Positions 21,954-34,377 of a DNA stretch of 64,000 nucleotides are shown piece by piece. The stretch is taken from NCBI GenBank assembly GCA_038373885.1, contig JAWZYV010002555.1:310001-374000 (forward strand), in the 5' to 3' direction. Numbering within the stretch: position 1 is the stretch's first letter; each line of letters opens with the position of its first letter. This stretch comes from Cheiracanthium punctorium. Its lineage: Eukaryota > Arthropoda > Arachnida > Araneae > Cheiracanthiidae. Position numbers and translations under genes: made by a program. The notes below the pieces were generated by a model. The model made no database searches. It had not been told where the DNA came from and saw nothing but the letters and a program-made list of their open reading frames with translations.

Positions 21954-24900
21954 ACTAGCTGAAGTACCCGTCCTCGACGGGTTAGTGAATGAAAATTTCC
22001 AAAAAGCAAGAACTTTCGTCAGCATTGTAGGAGTACACAGAATGGATGTAGTACGTTGCCAAAGTAAAGAAAGCGAAGTTATAATTTTTATGTATTGTTA
22101 AAATATTGCAGGTTAGAGAGTAACTAAGTAATATCATTTCATTCGCTTTAGTCATAATTATGTGATGCGCGAACGAATATTGACGCATATTGAAATAATT
22201 TTCGCAAAATCTCAAAATTTAATCAACATTTTTGAAAAATTTGAAGCCTAGAATTTAAGTTGAGTGACAACCTATCATGTCACCCAAATTCGTTTCATTC
22301 CCTGCAGTCTTTATTTCGTGATGCTGGAAAAAATTTTCAGCATTTTAAAACGATTTTCGAAAAATCTCAAAATGTAAGCAAAATATTTTTAAAAGTCAAC
22401 GCGTATAAATTAATATTAGTAACTACCTATCATATCACTCAATTTCGTATCATTCGTATTAGTTGTTATTACGTGATGTTTGAAGAAATATAAACGTATT
22501 TTGAGAGAATTTTCACAAAATCTCAAAATCTAATAAAAATGTTTAAAAAATTGTACTCCTATAGTTTATGTTGAGCAACCATCTATCGTGTGACCCAATT
22601 TCATATCATTCGCTTTAGTCGTTATTACGTAATACGGGAACAAAGATTCACTCAGTTTTAAACGATTTTCACAAAATCTCGAAATCTGATGGATTTTTTT
22701 TAATTAGATGCTTATAGTTTAAGGTGAGTGACCACCTATCCTTTCACCAAATATCATTTTTTCACCTTTGCAGTTATTACGTGATGTGCGAACACAAATT
22801 TACGCAGTTTGAAATGATTTTCGCAAAATTTAAAAATTTAATCAAGATTTTTTTAAAATTCGATGCCTATGTTTTAAGTTGAGTGACCACCTATCATGAC
22901 ACCCAATTTCATATCATTCGCTTCAGTCGTTTTTACGTGATGCTTGAACACAAATTTACGCAGTTTGAAAGGATTTTCGCAAAATCTCAAAATCCAATCA
23001 GGATTTTTTAAAAATAGGATGCCTATGTTTTAAGTTGAGTGACCACCTATCATGACACCCAATTTCATATCATTCGCTTCAGTCGTTTTTGCGTGATGCT
23101 TGAACACAAATTTACGCAGTTTGGAACGATTTTCGCAAAATCTGAAAATCTAATCAAGATTTTTTAAAACTTCGACGCCTATGTTTTAAGTTGAGTGACC
23201 ACCTATCATGTCACTCAATTTCATATCATTCGCTTCAGTCGTTTTTACGTGATGCTTGAACACAAATTTACGCAGTTTGAAACGATTTTCGCAAAATCTG
23301 AAAATCTAATCAAGATTTTTTAAAAATTCGACGCCTATGTTTTAAGTTGAGTGACCACCTATCATGTCACTCAATTTCATATCATTCGCTTCAGTCGTTT
23401 TTACGTGATGCTTGAACACAAATTTACGCAGTTTGAATCGATTTTCGCAAAATCTGAAAATCTAATCAAGATTTTTTAAAACTTCGACGCCTATGTTTTA
23501 AGTTGAGTGACCACCTATCATGTCACTCAATTTCATATCATTCGCTTCAGTCGTTTTTACGTGATGCTTGAACACAAATTTACGCAGTTTGAAACGATTT
23601 TCGCAAAATCTGAAAATCTAATCAAGATTTTTTAAAAATTCGACGCCTATGTTTTAAGTTGAGTGACCACCTATCATGTCACTCAATTTCATATCATTCG
23701 CTTCAGTCGTTTTTACGTGATGCTTGAACACAAATTTACGCAGTTTGAATCGATTTTCGCAAAATCTGAAAATCTAATCAAGATTATTTAAAAATTCGAC
23801 ACCTATGTTTTAAGTTGAGTGACTACCTATCATGACACCAAATTTCATATCATTTGATTCTGTCGTTTTTACGTGATGCTTAAACAAAAAAAGCGTCACG
23901 GACAGAATGACAGAATGACAGAACGGCAGAATGACAGAATGACAGACAGACAAACTTTTTTTTGAGGGTAGCATCGGATTCCCGGGTGCTTGTAACGAAT
24001 AGAAATCACAAAATTTTTGAATTCAAAGAAATGTACAGACAAAAGTCTAATTTTATTTATATAGATACTAGCTGAAGTACCCGTCCTCGACGGGTTAGTG
24101 AATGAAAATTTCCAAAAAGCAAAAACTTTCGTCAGCATTGTAGGAGTACACAGAATGGATGGACTATGTTGCCAAAGTAAAGAAAGCGAAGTTATAATTT
24201 TCATTTATTGTTAAAATATTACAGGTTAGAGAGTAACTAAGTAATATCATTTCATTCACTTTAGTCGTAATTATGTGATGCGCGAACGAATATTTACGCA
24301 TATTGAAATAATTTTCGCAAAATCTCAAAATTTAATCAAAATTTTTGAAAAATTTGAAGCCTAGAATTTAAGTTGAGTGACAACCTATCATGTCAGCCAA
24401 ATTCGTTTCATTCCCTGCAGTCTTTATTTCGTGATGCTGGAACAAATTTTCAGCATTTTAAAACGATTTTCGAAAAATCTCAAAATGTAAGCAAAATATT
24501 TTTAAAAGTCAACGCGTATAAATTAATATTAGTAACTACCTATCATATCACTCAATTTCGTATCATTCGTATTAGTCGTTATTACGTGATGTTTGAAGAA
24601 ATATAAACGTATTTTGAGAGAATTTTCACAAAATCTCAAAATCTAATAAAAATGTTTAAAAAATTGGACTCCTATAGTTTATGTTGAGCAACCATCTATC
24701 GTGTGACCCAATTTCATATCATTCGCTTTAGTCGTTATTACGTAATACGGGAACAAAGATTCACTCAGTTTTAAACGATTTTCACAAAATCTCGAAATCT
24801 GATGGATTTTTTTTAATTAGATGCTTATAGTTTAAGGTGAGTGACCACCTATCCTTTCACCAAATATCATTTTTTCACCTTTGCAGTTATTACGTGATGT

Positions 24901-27900
24901 GCGAACACAAATTTACGCAGTTTGAAATGATTTTCGCAAAATTTCAAAATCTAATCAAGATTTTTTTAAAATTCGACGCCTATGTTTTAAGTTGAGTGAC
25001 CACCTATCATGACACCCAATTTCATATCATTCGCTTCAGTCGTTTTTACGTGATGCTTGAACACAAATTTACGCAGTTTGAAAGGATTTTCGCAAAATCT
25101 CAAAATCCAATCAGGATTTTTTAAAAATTGGACGCCTATGTTTTAAGTTGAGTGACCACCTATCATGACACCCAATTTCATATCATTCGCTTCAGTCGTT
25201 TTTGCGTGATGCTTGAACACAAATTTACGCAGTTTGGAACGATTTTCGCAAAATCTGAAAATCTAATCAAGATTTTTTAAAACTTCGACGCCTATGTTTT
25301 AAGTTGAGTGACCACCTATCATGTCACTCAATTTCATATCATTCGCTTCAGTCGTTTTTACGTGATGCTTGAACACAAATTTACGCAGTTTGAAACGATT
25401 TTCGCAAAATCTGAAAATCTAATCAAGATTTTTTAAAAATTCGACGCCTATGTTTTAAGTTGAGTGACCACCTATCATGTCACTCAATTTCATATCATTC
25501 GCTTCAGTCGTTTTTACGTGATGCTTGAACACAAATTTACGCAGTTTGAATCGATTTTCGCAAAATCTGAAAATCTAATCAAGATTTTTTAAAACTTCGA
25601 CGCCTATGTTTTAAGTTGAGTGACCACCTATCATGTCACTCAATTTCATATCATTCGCTTCAGTCGTTTTTACGTGATGCTTGAACACAAATTTACGCAG
25701 TTTGAAACGATTTTCGCAAAATCTGAAAATCTAATCAAGATTTTTTAAAAATTCGACGCATATGTTTTAAGTTGAGTGACCACCTATCATGTCACTCAAT
25801 TTCATATCATTCGCTTCAGTCGTTTTTACGTGATGCTTGGACACAAATTTACGCAGTTTGAATCGATTTTCGCAAAATCTGAAAATCTAATCAAGATTAT
25901 TTAAAAATTCGACAATGTTTTAAGTTGAGTGACTACCTATCATGACACCAAATTTCATATCATTTGATTCTGTCGTTTTTACGTGATGCTTAAACAAAAA
26001 AAGCGTCACGGACAGAATGACAGAATGACAGAACGACAGAATGACAGAATGACAGACAGACAAACTTTTTTTTGAGGGTAGCATCGGATTCCCGGGTGCT
26101 TGTAACGAATAGAAATCACAAAATTTTTGAATTCAAAGAAATGTACAGACAAAAGTCTAATTTTATTTATATAGATACTAGCTGAAGTACCCGTCCTCGA
26201 CGGGTTAGTGAATGAAAATTTCCAAAAAGCAAAAACTTTCGTCAGCATTGTAGGAGTACACAGAATGGATGGACTATGTTGCCAAAGTAAAGAAAGCGAA
26301 GTTATAATTTTCATTTATTGTTAAAATATTACAGGTTAGAGAGTAACTAAGTAATATCATTTCATTCGCTTTAGTCGTAATTATGTGATGCGCGAACGAA
26401 TATTTACGCATATTGAAATAATTTTCGCAAAATCTCAAAATTTAATCAAAATTTTTGAAAAATTTGAAGCCTAGAATTTAAGTTGAGTGACAACCTATCA
26501 TGTCAGCCAAATTCGTTTCATTCCCTGCAGTCTTTATTTCGTGATGCTGGAACAAATTTTCAGCATTTTAAAACGATTTTCGCAAAATCACAAAATGTAA
26601 GCAAAATACTTTTAAAATTCAACGCCTATAAATTAAGATTAGCAACTACCTATCATATCACTAAATTTCGTATCATTCGTATTAGTCGTTATTACGTGAA
26701 GTTTGAAGAAATCATCATTAACGTATTTTGAGAGAATTTTCACAAAATCTCAAAATCTAATAAAAATGTTTAAAAAATTGGACTCCTATAGTTTATGTTG
26801 AGCAACCATATATCATGCGACCAAATTTCATATCATTCGCTTTAGTCATTATTACTTAATGCGGGAACAAAGATTCACTCAGTTTTAAACGATTTTCGCA
26901 AAATCTCGAAATCTGATCAATTTTTTTTAATTAGATGCTTATAGTTTAAGGTGAGTGACCACCTATCATTTCACCAAATATCATTTTTTCACCTTTGCAG
27001 TTATTACGTGATGTGCGAACACAAATTTACGCAGTTTGAAATGATTTTCGCAAAATCTCAAAATCTAGTCAAGATTTTTTTTTAATTCGACGCCTATGTT
27101 TTACGTTGAGTGAGCACCTATCATGACACCCAATTTCATATCATTCGCTTCAGTCGTTTTTACGTGATGCTCGAACACAAATTTACGCAGTTTGAAAGGA
27201 TTTTCGCAAAATCTCAAAATCCAATCAAGATTTTTTGAAAATTCGACGCCTATGTTCTAAGTTGAGTGACCACCTATCATGACACCCAATTTCATATCAT
27301 TCGCTTTAGTCGTTTTTACGTGATGCTTGAACACAAATTTACGCAGTTTGAAACGATTTTCGCAAAATCGGAAAATCTAATCAAGATTTTTTAAAAATTC
27401 GACGCCTATGTTTTAAGTTGAGTGACCACCTATCATGACACAAAATTTCATATCATTCGCTTCAGTCGTTTTTACGTGATGCTTGAGCACAAATTTACGC
27501 AGTTTGAAAGGATTTTCGAAAAATCTCAAACTCCAATCAAGATTTTTTTAAAATTCGACGCCTATGTTTTAAGTTGACTGACCACCTATCATGACACCCA
27601 ATTTCGTATCATTCGCTTCAGTCGTTTTTACGTGATGCTTGAACACATATTTACGCAATTTGAAACAATTTTCACAAAATCGGAAAATCTAATCAAGATT
27701 TTTTAAAAATTCGACGCCTATGTTTTAAGTTGAGTGACCACCTATCATGACACCAAATTTCATATCATTCGCTTCAGTCGTTTTTACGTGATGCTTAAAC
27801 AAAAAAAGCGTCACGGACAGAATGACAGAATGACAGAAGGACAGAATGACAGAATGACAGACAGACAAACTTTTTTTTGAGGGTCGCATCGGAATCCCGG

Positions 27901-29272
27901 GTGCTTGAAACGGATAGAAATTGTAAAATTTTTTATTTCCAAGAAATGAACAGACAAAAGTCTAATTTTATTTATATAGATACTAGCTGAAGTACCCGTC
28001 CTCGACGGGTTAGTGAATGCAAATTTCCAAAAAGCAAGAACTTTAGTCAGCATTGTAGGAGTACACAGAATGAATGTAGTATGTTGCCAAAGTAAAGAAA
28101 GCGAAGTTATAATTTTCATGTATTGTTAAAATATTACAGGTTAGAGAGTAACTAAGTAATATCATTTCATTCGCCTTAGTCGTAATTATGTGATGCGCCA
28201 ACGAATATTTACGCATATTGAAATAATTTTCGCAAAATCTCAAACTTTAATCAACATTTTTGAAAAATTTGAAGCCTAGAATTTAAGTTGAGTGACAACC
28301 TATCATGTCACCCAAATTCGTTTCATTCTCTGCAGTCTTTATTTCGTGATGCTGGAACAAATTTTCAGCATTTTAAAACGATTTTCGAAAAATCTCAAAA
28401 TGTAAGCAAAATATTTTTATAATTCAACGCCTATAAATTAAGATTAGCAACTACCTATCATATCACTCAATTTCGTATCATTCGTATTAGTCGTTATTAC
28501 GTGAAGTTTGAAGAAATCATCATTGAACGTATTTTGAGAGAATTTTCACAAAATCTCAAAATCTAATAAAAATGTTTAAAAAATTGGACTCCTATAGTTT
28601 ATGTTGAGCAACCATCTATCGTGTGACCAAATTTCATATCATTCGCTTTAGTCGCTATTACGTAATGCGGAAACAAAGATTCACTCAGTTTTAAACGATT
28701 TTCACAAAATCTCGAAATCTGATCGATTTTTTTTAATTAGATGCTTATAGTTTAAGGTGAGTGACCACCTATCATTTCACCAAATATCATTTTTTCACCT
28801 TTGCAGTTATTACGTGATGTGCGAACACAAATTTACGCAGTTTGAAATGATTTTCGCAAAATCTCAAAATCTAATCAAGATTTTTTAAAAATTCGACGCC
28901 TATGTTTTAAGTTGAGTGACCACCTATCATGACACCCAATTTCATATCATTCGCTTCAGTCGTTTTTACGTGATGCTTGAACACAAATTTACGCAGTTTG
29001 AAACGATTTTCGCAAAATCTGAAAATCCAATCAAGATTTTTTAAAAATTCGACGCCTATGTTTTAAGTTGAGTGACCACCTACCATGACACCCAATTTCA
29101 TATCATTCGATTCAGTCGTTTTTACGTGATGCTTAAACAAAAAAAGCGTCACGGACAGAATGACAGACAGACAAACTTTTTTTTGAGGGTCGCATCGGAT
29201 TCCCGGGTGCTTGAAACGGATAGAAATCGCAAAATTTTTGAATTCCAAGAAATGTACAGACAAAAGTCTAAT

Positions 29273-29280
<8 letters not shown>
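21954..29280. repeat. Head-to-tail array of four large repeat units
   Basis: Units start with ACTAGCTGAAGTACCCGTCC at 21954, 24067, 26177 and 27982 and end with TTTTATTTATATAGAT or a close variant; their lengths are about 2113, 2110, 1805 and 1298 bases. Each unit is built from about 155-bp subrepeats with the phrases AAGTTGAGTGACCACCTATC, CAGTCGTTTTTACGTGATGC and ACGCAGTTTGAAACGATTTT. Near the 3' end each has a GACAGAATGACAGAATGACA run and GGGTGCTTG. Units 1 and 2 are nearly identical, including rare subrepeat variants, so whole units were duplicated recently. Unit 4 has fewer subrepeats. The repeated 66-102 codon frames inside are by-products. It is probably a non-autonomous element that became tandem; the class is unknown. 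Confidence 0.9.

Positions 29281-29307
<27 letters not shown>
29281..29307. repeat. TA microsatellite beside a splice acceptor
   Basis: A run of about 13 TA units joins the end of the repeat array to the short pyrimidine tract of the receptor exon that starts at 29324. Confidence 0.9.
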
Positions 29308-29309
<2 letters not shown>

Positions 29310-29323
29310 CTTGTTTGCTCTAG

Positions 29324-29468
29324 GTTTGGGCCAGCATCGGATTAAGTCTCATATGCATCACCTTTGCTTCTGCCATTCTGTTTCTACGAATTTCCGATAG
29401 CTCAATCTCCGGCCTACAGGCTCTAGTGGAATATCTGTGGGTGTACGTTGCATACATTTTGAAACAAG
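29324..29468 (+). CDS. Ionotropic receptor, exon with M1 helix and pore region
   Basis: The exon lies between a TTTGCTCTAG acceptor and an AAG/GTAAAA donor. It translates without a stop to 48 codons plus one base. VWASIGLSLICITFASAI is the first membrane helix and is followed by WVYVAYILKQ, the pore-loop pattern of ionotropic receptors (Lig_chan family). The first codon is complete, so the preceding exon must end in phase 0; it should encode the first half of the ligand-binding domain and was not found in the window. The trailing single base joins in frame to the exon at 41874, giving A after KQ. The intron that follows is 12.4 kb and full of transposons. Confidence 0.8.
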
Positions 29469-29489
29469 GTAAAATTCATTTACATTTAA

Positions 29490-30810
29490 ACTAGCTGATC
29501 CGGCGAACTTCATACCGCCTATCAGTCAGTGAATGTTTAGCTAGTGATACCTTTAAGCTAAACTTAATTCATGATTTTAATTAACGTAATAAAATGAATA
29601 CAAAAAATTAAGTTCAATAGTTCATTATGATAGCATATAAATAAAATAAAAATTCAACAAAAGTACAAAATCAAGTATTTCAATGGCGTGTCGGGAAGAC
29701 ATTTGCTCTGATGAAGCTATGTATTTTGCTGCATGGTTCAGTCTCATGAAAAACATCAGCCTGTGTAATATCGAGGAGCTATTTAGATTGCTCAAATTGC
29801 GAATAGAGTAATAAATTGTGAAGAAAGAGTTTATGAATTTCACGCAATTTTTAAATTATGATGTCACGTTCTGACCAGGGTAGTTGAGTCTGGTTATTTC
29901 TCACAGTAGTGTTCAAACGGAGTAATATTGAAACATACGACGTTGAAAAATTCACTTGCAACAGAGCTAATTAAAGTTAATTTTGATATGTTGGGTTTAT
30001 GCCTAGCTAATCAGTGTTTCAAATCTTTTTCAGAGCTATTTTGCTAATGACATAACTTTTGAGCAAGGAACTTGTTAAGTAGCAAGAATTCAGCCAAATA
30101 TATCGCCAAAAGTCGCCAAAACTTGCCGACATTTTGCGCGATTTTTGGGAATACATAAGACGGCCGTCGTCAAGTCTATAACGAATACTATGTATTATGT
30201 TAATTAGTATTTTCCTCCTTGTGGCACATTTTGAATTTCCCACCATTTTAAAAATTGCAAGTCTCCTTTCGTTATTATGGTTGCTGAAAAATCATAGTGC
30301 TCAAAAATCATCAAGGGTAGCTCATGCATTAAACAAAATACTTTTAAAATTTTATAATAGTAAATTTTTACGTAGATTTCTAACTCAATGTTAAACGCAT
30401 GACGTCAAAATTGTGTCATTGCCAGTTACGACATCTAACACGAACTATTGAAAAAAGGAAAAAAAAAATCCATGTTATTGTACTTTTCTACAGCATCCAA
30501 TAATCTAGAAGTTTGTTATTTCGCTCGTGGCGTAGTATTTTGTGTAAGCTTGGTAACCTAATTAGAATTTCTAATGCATTTTTAAACTCGTGACATCAAA
30601 ATGATTTCATTTATGATATCCCATTTTCTTAATATGTCTATCTCTAGCATATGGTAGCTAGTTATTAGATAACCAGGTATTATGGTAACCAGTTATTTTA
30701 ATAGATAATTCTTCTATTCTGGGAGGAGAGGAATCCAACAAATCAGAGATCATTAAAATCGGTCCAGCCGTACTTGAGTTATAAATGGTATAACTAACTC
30801 GACTTTCTTA
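29490..30810. repeat. Dispersed repeat starting ACTAGCTGATCC
   Basis: It starts ACTAGCTGATCCGGCGAAC, like the units of the 21954-29280 array, and ends with a segment around AAATCGGTCCAGCCGTAC and TGAGTTATAAATGG. This 5' and 3' phrase pair belongs to a family common in arthropod genomes, though I cannot assign the class. It begins 22 bases after the donor of the receptor exon. No coding sequence is recognised. Confidence 0.5.
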
Positions 30811-30817
30811 TATTAAT

Positions 30818-31069
30818 GGCTATGTCATTTTATCTCTCACCCCTTTTGCTGAAAATTGTCCGAAAAATGTGTCCCAAAAAAGCGACATAATTTTACATAT
30901 ATTTAAATACTATTAGTTCACAACAGCTTTAATCTATCGTTACAATATTTCGTAAGCTGTAAAATATGCATCACATGTATTTTTCTATAAATAGGTTACA
31001 ATCATAGAAATTTCAATATACGGTTACCAGGCGAAATACACGAAAGGAGAGAGATAAAATGACACAGTC
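30818..31069. mobile_element. Short MITE with TGTCATTTTATCTCTC ends
   Basis: The left end GGCTATGTCATTTTATCTCT and the right end AGAGATAAAATGACACAGTC are inverted, with two differences in the first nine bases. ATTAAT lies next to each end (with one extra base on the right) and may be the target duplication. No coding sequence is seen. Confidence 0.6.
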
Positions 31070-31370
31070 AATTAATATCGTTTTAATATGGCAATAATGA
31101 AACTAAAAAAGTAGGGGGATGTGTCTCCCTCTGACGAGGCTCGAACCGCCGAGTTATTTATATTGATTAATAACATATAGTATACACAATCTGGCTAAAA
31201 AAGTTTGACTGGTTGAATATTAACTGTATAATAGAAATTATTACTTGGTGCGTACGGACCTTCATGTAAACAAAAATTGCTCCTTGCAACGAGGTAACGC
31301 GCCATCAAACAATGAGGCTGTTATTCGTGCGTTTCTTTCTTTCGTTGTGTGTGCAAGCGGGGGGGGGGGG

Positions 31371-31662
31371 TTTAAAAGGAGACAGTATAAGACAGTGTGC
31401 TAGACCAGGGCCTTCTCTCTTGTACTCCTCGGGCCTGCTACAGTGCTTTCCCCCCACTGTCCTACGTCACAAAACCGGTCTTGCTTTCTCACCACGTGCA
31501 GCTTACTTTATCTAGGATTCAAGAATGTACTAGTCGGAAGTTCTGTGCAGCTAGGTATCTGTTAAAAGCATATGTGATTAAAATCTTCTAGAGTGTGAAT
31601 ATGAATAATATTTATAAGTGAAGTGCATTAAAGTGTGGATAATTTTGCCTTAATCTTACAAG
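31371..31662 (+). promoter_or_regulatory. Candidate promoter and non-coding first exon of the P-like transposase
   Basis: A TTTAAAAG box at 31371-31378 follows a G-run. A strong donor AAG/GTAAGTGA ends the presumed first exon at 31662. A strong acceptor TTTTTTCAG lies at 32552, directly before the ATG of the THAP frame. The layout suggests a 5'-untranslated intron of about 0.9 kb (31663-32552). No transcript evidence is available. Confidence 0.35.
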
Positions 31663-32552
31663 GTAAGTGATCTTTACCTTTTTTAAAAAAATTAAGTGTA
31701 GTATAGCCTTTCTTTGACTTACTCAAGCTATCCTCAAAAGAAGAGCCACTTTTCAACGTATCGAGTTATAAGTCTAGGGGAATCTTAAATATTTTAAAAC
31801 TAGGTACTTTAAAATAGAAATAATAGAGAGGATATAATGTCTTTTCCTGTGCTTCATTATTTTATTTCTTTCAATATATGTGTTTGTACGTTTATTTTTC
31901 GAAAAAGTAAAACTAAAAGGGTTATAATTTGATGCAGAGTCAATCATATATCTTTTAGTGTTATTTAATTAGGGCACATGGTGAAAAATGCTATGTATTC
32001 CTATAATTTCTAATTGAAGGCTATATGCAACATTCAGATATAGCTAGCTCTCATACACAAAAATTGCATTGTAACACGTGAAAATTATTATAAAATACTA
32101 CTCATTTAAGATTTTACCTCATTATTTTATACTTTGTTCTTAAACGTATCATGAGTATTTAATCATTTTTATACGCTTAATGTTATCAACATTGGGGAAA
32201 GGCATTTTGAATGTTCCATTCTCTCTCATACATTTTGATTCGTTTATATACTGCTTTAAAAATTCTTCATTTTTTAAATGAAAGAATTGGGACTGCCTTT
32301 TGAAGGGGGGAAAAATTGTTTCATGCGACTTGTTTAGGAAAGAAAATAAATCTCTTAAGTGACTTGAAATTTTTCAGGATGTCTCTTCACAAGCTATACT
32401 ACACACAATAATTAGCGATAAATTATGCCAGTTATGGAACTCTGGGAAAATTCTTAAACGTGGAATTTCATTGGAATATTTTCTGAAGCATGACATATTT
32501 AGTATATACGTAATATAATACGGTCACTACATAAAGGTTTCGATTTTTTCAG

Positions 32553-34377
32553 ATGCCTCGTAGATGTTGTGTTCCCGGTCGCTCGTCAAATTACGATTCT
32601 GTAAAGCAATATACCACAGTATTTAGTTTTCCGAAAGATATCCAGCTGAGAGAAAAATGGATAAAATGCATAAATAGAAAAGATTTCTATTTATGCATTT
32701 CCAGGAATTTCCATTTAAGATTCCAGGGTTCACTTTCCAAGGAAACTAATTTTTCTTTAAAACATACAACTCAAACTATGCTACAATTAATTGAGCATAT
32801 GTTTGATGTTTATAATCCTAAATATTTGTTATTGGGAAAGTTTCAAACTGATAATTTAGAAGCTCGTTTTGTGGTAATTACTCAGTTGCATTCAGGCAAA
32901 TTTTGGAATCTGAAAAAAAAAAAAACTAAAAGTTTTGGAAATAATAAAACAGCACTCAAAATTATCGGGAGATATAACTATAAAAATTCTGGATGTAAAT
33001 GACTCAATGGATGTTCAGGAGTCAATTGATTACCCTGAAGATTTTACAGAGGTAATATACAAAACATCTGAAATTCCAGACAAATTTATGCCAGTTTTAA
33101 CTTGCATAGCTGGTTATATAGCATATAAAGTAAAAAACACAATTTTGTGTGTTGATTGCATATCCCTCATAGTATCAGACAAAGAGCTTTCTCAGGGTGT
33201 CTACCATATATAGTAAGCTTGATTTCTTGACCTTTTCTTGACTTTTTCTTGACCTTTTCTTGACCATAACAAATACGAAACACTAATATCAAAAATACAT
33301 TCGTGCCAGGGATGCAGAATATGTACGATCCGGCAATCTAGGATAGGGGGAAATTTTAGCCATCTGGGGAAAATTTTGCAGAAAATATACAACTGATTTC
33401 GATTTTAACAATGAATTACGAAATTCTTCGAGTTATTCTTTCTCATTCCTATTTTTAAGGCGATTTTTTCAACTTTTTCACCGATCAGCAGTTTGCTTTC
33501 TCTTAACTTGGACCAATTGCTATTTAGTAAACATGTATATGTAGCTTGTACATTGCAAATATTTTACACTTATGGTAATACAGAACTTATGCAAGGCTAT
33601 AAACATATCATAAAATTTTGGGGAAATTTTCATATGGATTGAGGGAAATGTTGAGAGTAAAAACAGTTTCTGCACCCCTGCATCATACTGATAGAATGAA
33701 GAAAAATTATACTTTTAAATTTAACACTATTAATATACAGGGTGAGCAGCGAATAAGCCCTGATTTCAAAATTAAATATCTCTACAACAAAGATCGATAG
33801 AATTATACGGCAAACTGTACGTTCAATAGCAAAACCGTAAAAATGGTGCACAAAAGTTTAGAAAATTTAGTTACGAAAATCGTCAACTAAGAATTCGAAT
33901 GAAATGGAAAAAGGGAGTTGAGTCGCTAATCGTGACCTAGTGCTTCATTTCTTGACCTTTTCTTGACTTTCGTGACCTTTTTTCCAATTCTTGACTTTTC
34001 CGTGACTTTCGTGACCTTTGCATGATGGTAGACACTCTGTTTCTTGTGAATATTCCGGTGATTTAGCTGAATATATAGCACTTTCTGATAGAGGGGGATT
34101 GCAATGGCCTAAAGAGTTCACCATTAAAATAGTGCTACATACATTTCAAATTTTTGAAACTCTAATTTCAGAAGAATTCGAAGAACTCTTTTCAAATATT
34201 AATTGTCAGAGAAAGCTTCTAACTAGACTTGTAAAAGATAAAATTTCCTTATCAAATGATCTTCCTCTTAATGTTTGTTCTTGTGGGATATCGTCAGAAG
34301 TTTTACTAAATAAATGTATTGCTATTGCATGCAATATCTTTTTAAATAATTATTGCAAGCAGAGACGACCAAAATAA
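32553..34377 (+). pseudogene. P-element / THAP9-like transposase, deleted, frameshifted and interrupted
   Basis: The N-terminus is a THAP zinc finger (MPRRCCVPGRSSNY, then VFSFPKDIQLREKWI). The second zinc-binding cysteine is arginine here (PGR instead of PGC). After about residue 60 most of the catalytic RNase H-like part is missing, then the conserved LLGKFQTDNLEARF region follows. A shift at the A-run near 32915-32930 moves the frame. It continues with CIAGYIAYKV and C..C motifs typical of the THAP9 C-terminus up to KELS. A MITE (33193-34039) splits it, and CEYSGDLAEYIALSDRGGLQWP follows up to the stop at 34377. The element cannot make transposase. Confidence 0.82.
33193..34039. mobile_element. 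hAT-like MITE inserted in the THAP9-like pseudogene
   Basis: The ends CAGGGTGTCTACCAT and ATGGTAGACACTCTG are flanked by TTTCT on both sides (33188-33192 and 34040-34044). Removing the element and one TTTCT joins KELS to CEYSGD in frame, which proves the boundaries. Near both ends the phrase TTCTTGACCTT is repeated several times. The TIR start fits hAT elements; the duplication here is only 5 bp. Confidence 0.85.

Noticed and set aside
21982..29263. Repeated frames of 66-102 residues, nearly identical in each unit
   Set aside because: They recur because the DNA repeats. Frames on both strands overlap, and none keeps a coding pattern of substitutions.
21954..29280. CRISPR-like alternation of repeats
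   Set aside because: The 155-bp subrepeats follow each other directly with no unique spacers, and the genome is eukaryotic.
1..29323. S1 exons of the ionotropic receptor
   Set aside because: I scanned the unique stretches for a phase-0 donor preceded by typical S1 motifs and found none that I could support; the exons are probably upstream of the window or too diverged.
31130..31215. tRNA-like segment with GGTTCGAGCC on the minus strand
   Set aside because: The T-arm does not pair properly and no acceptor stem or anticodon arm can be drawn; probably a decayed SINE end.
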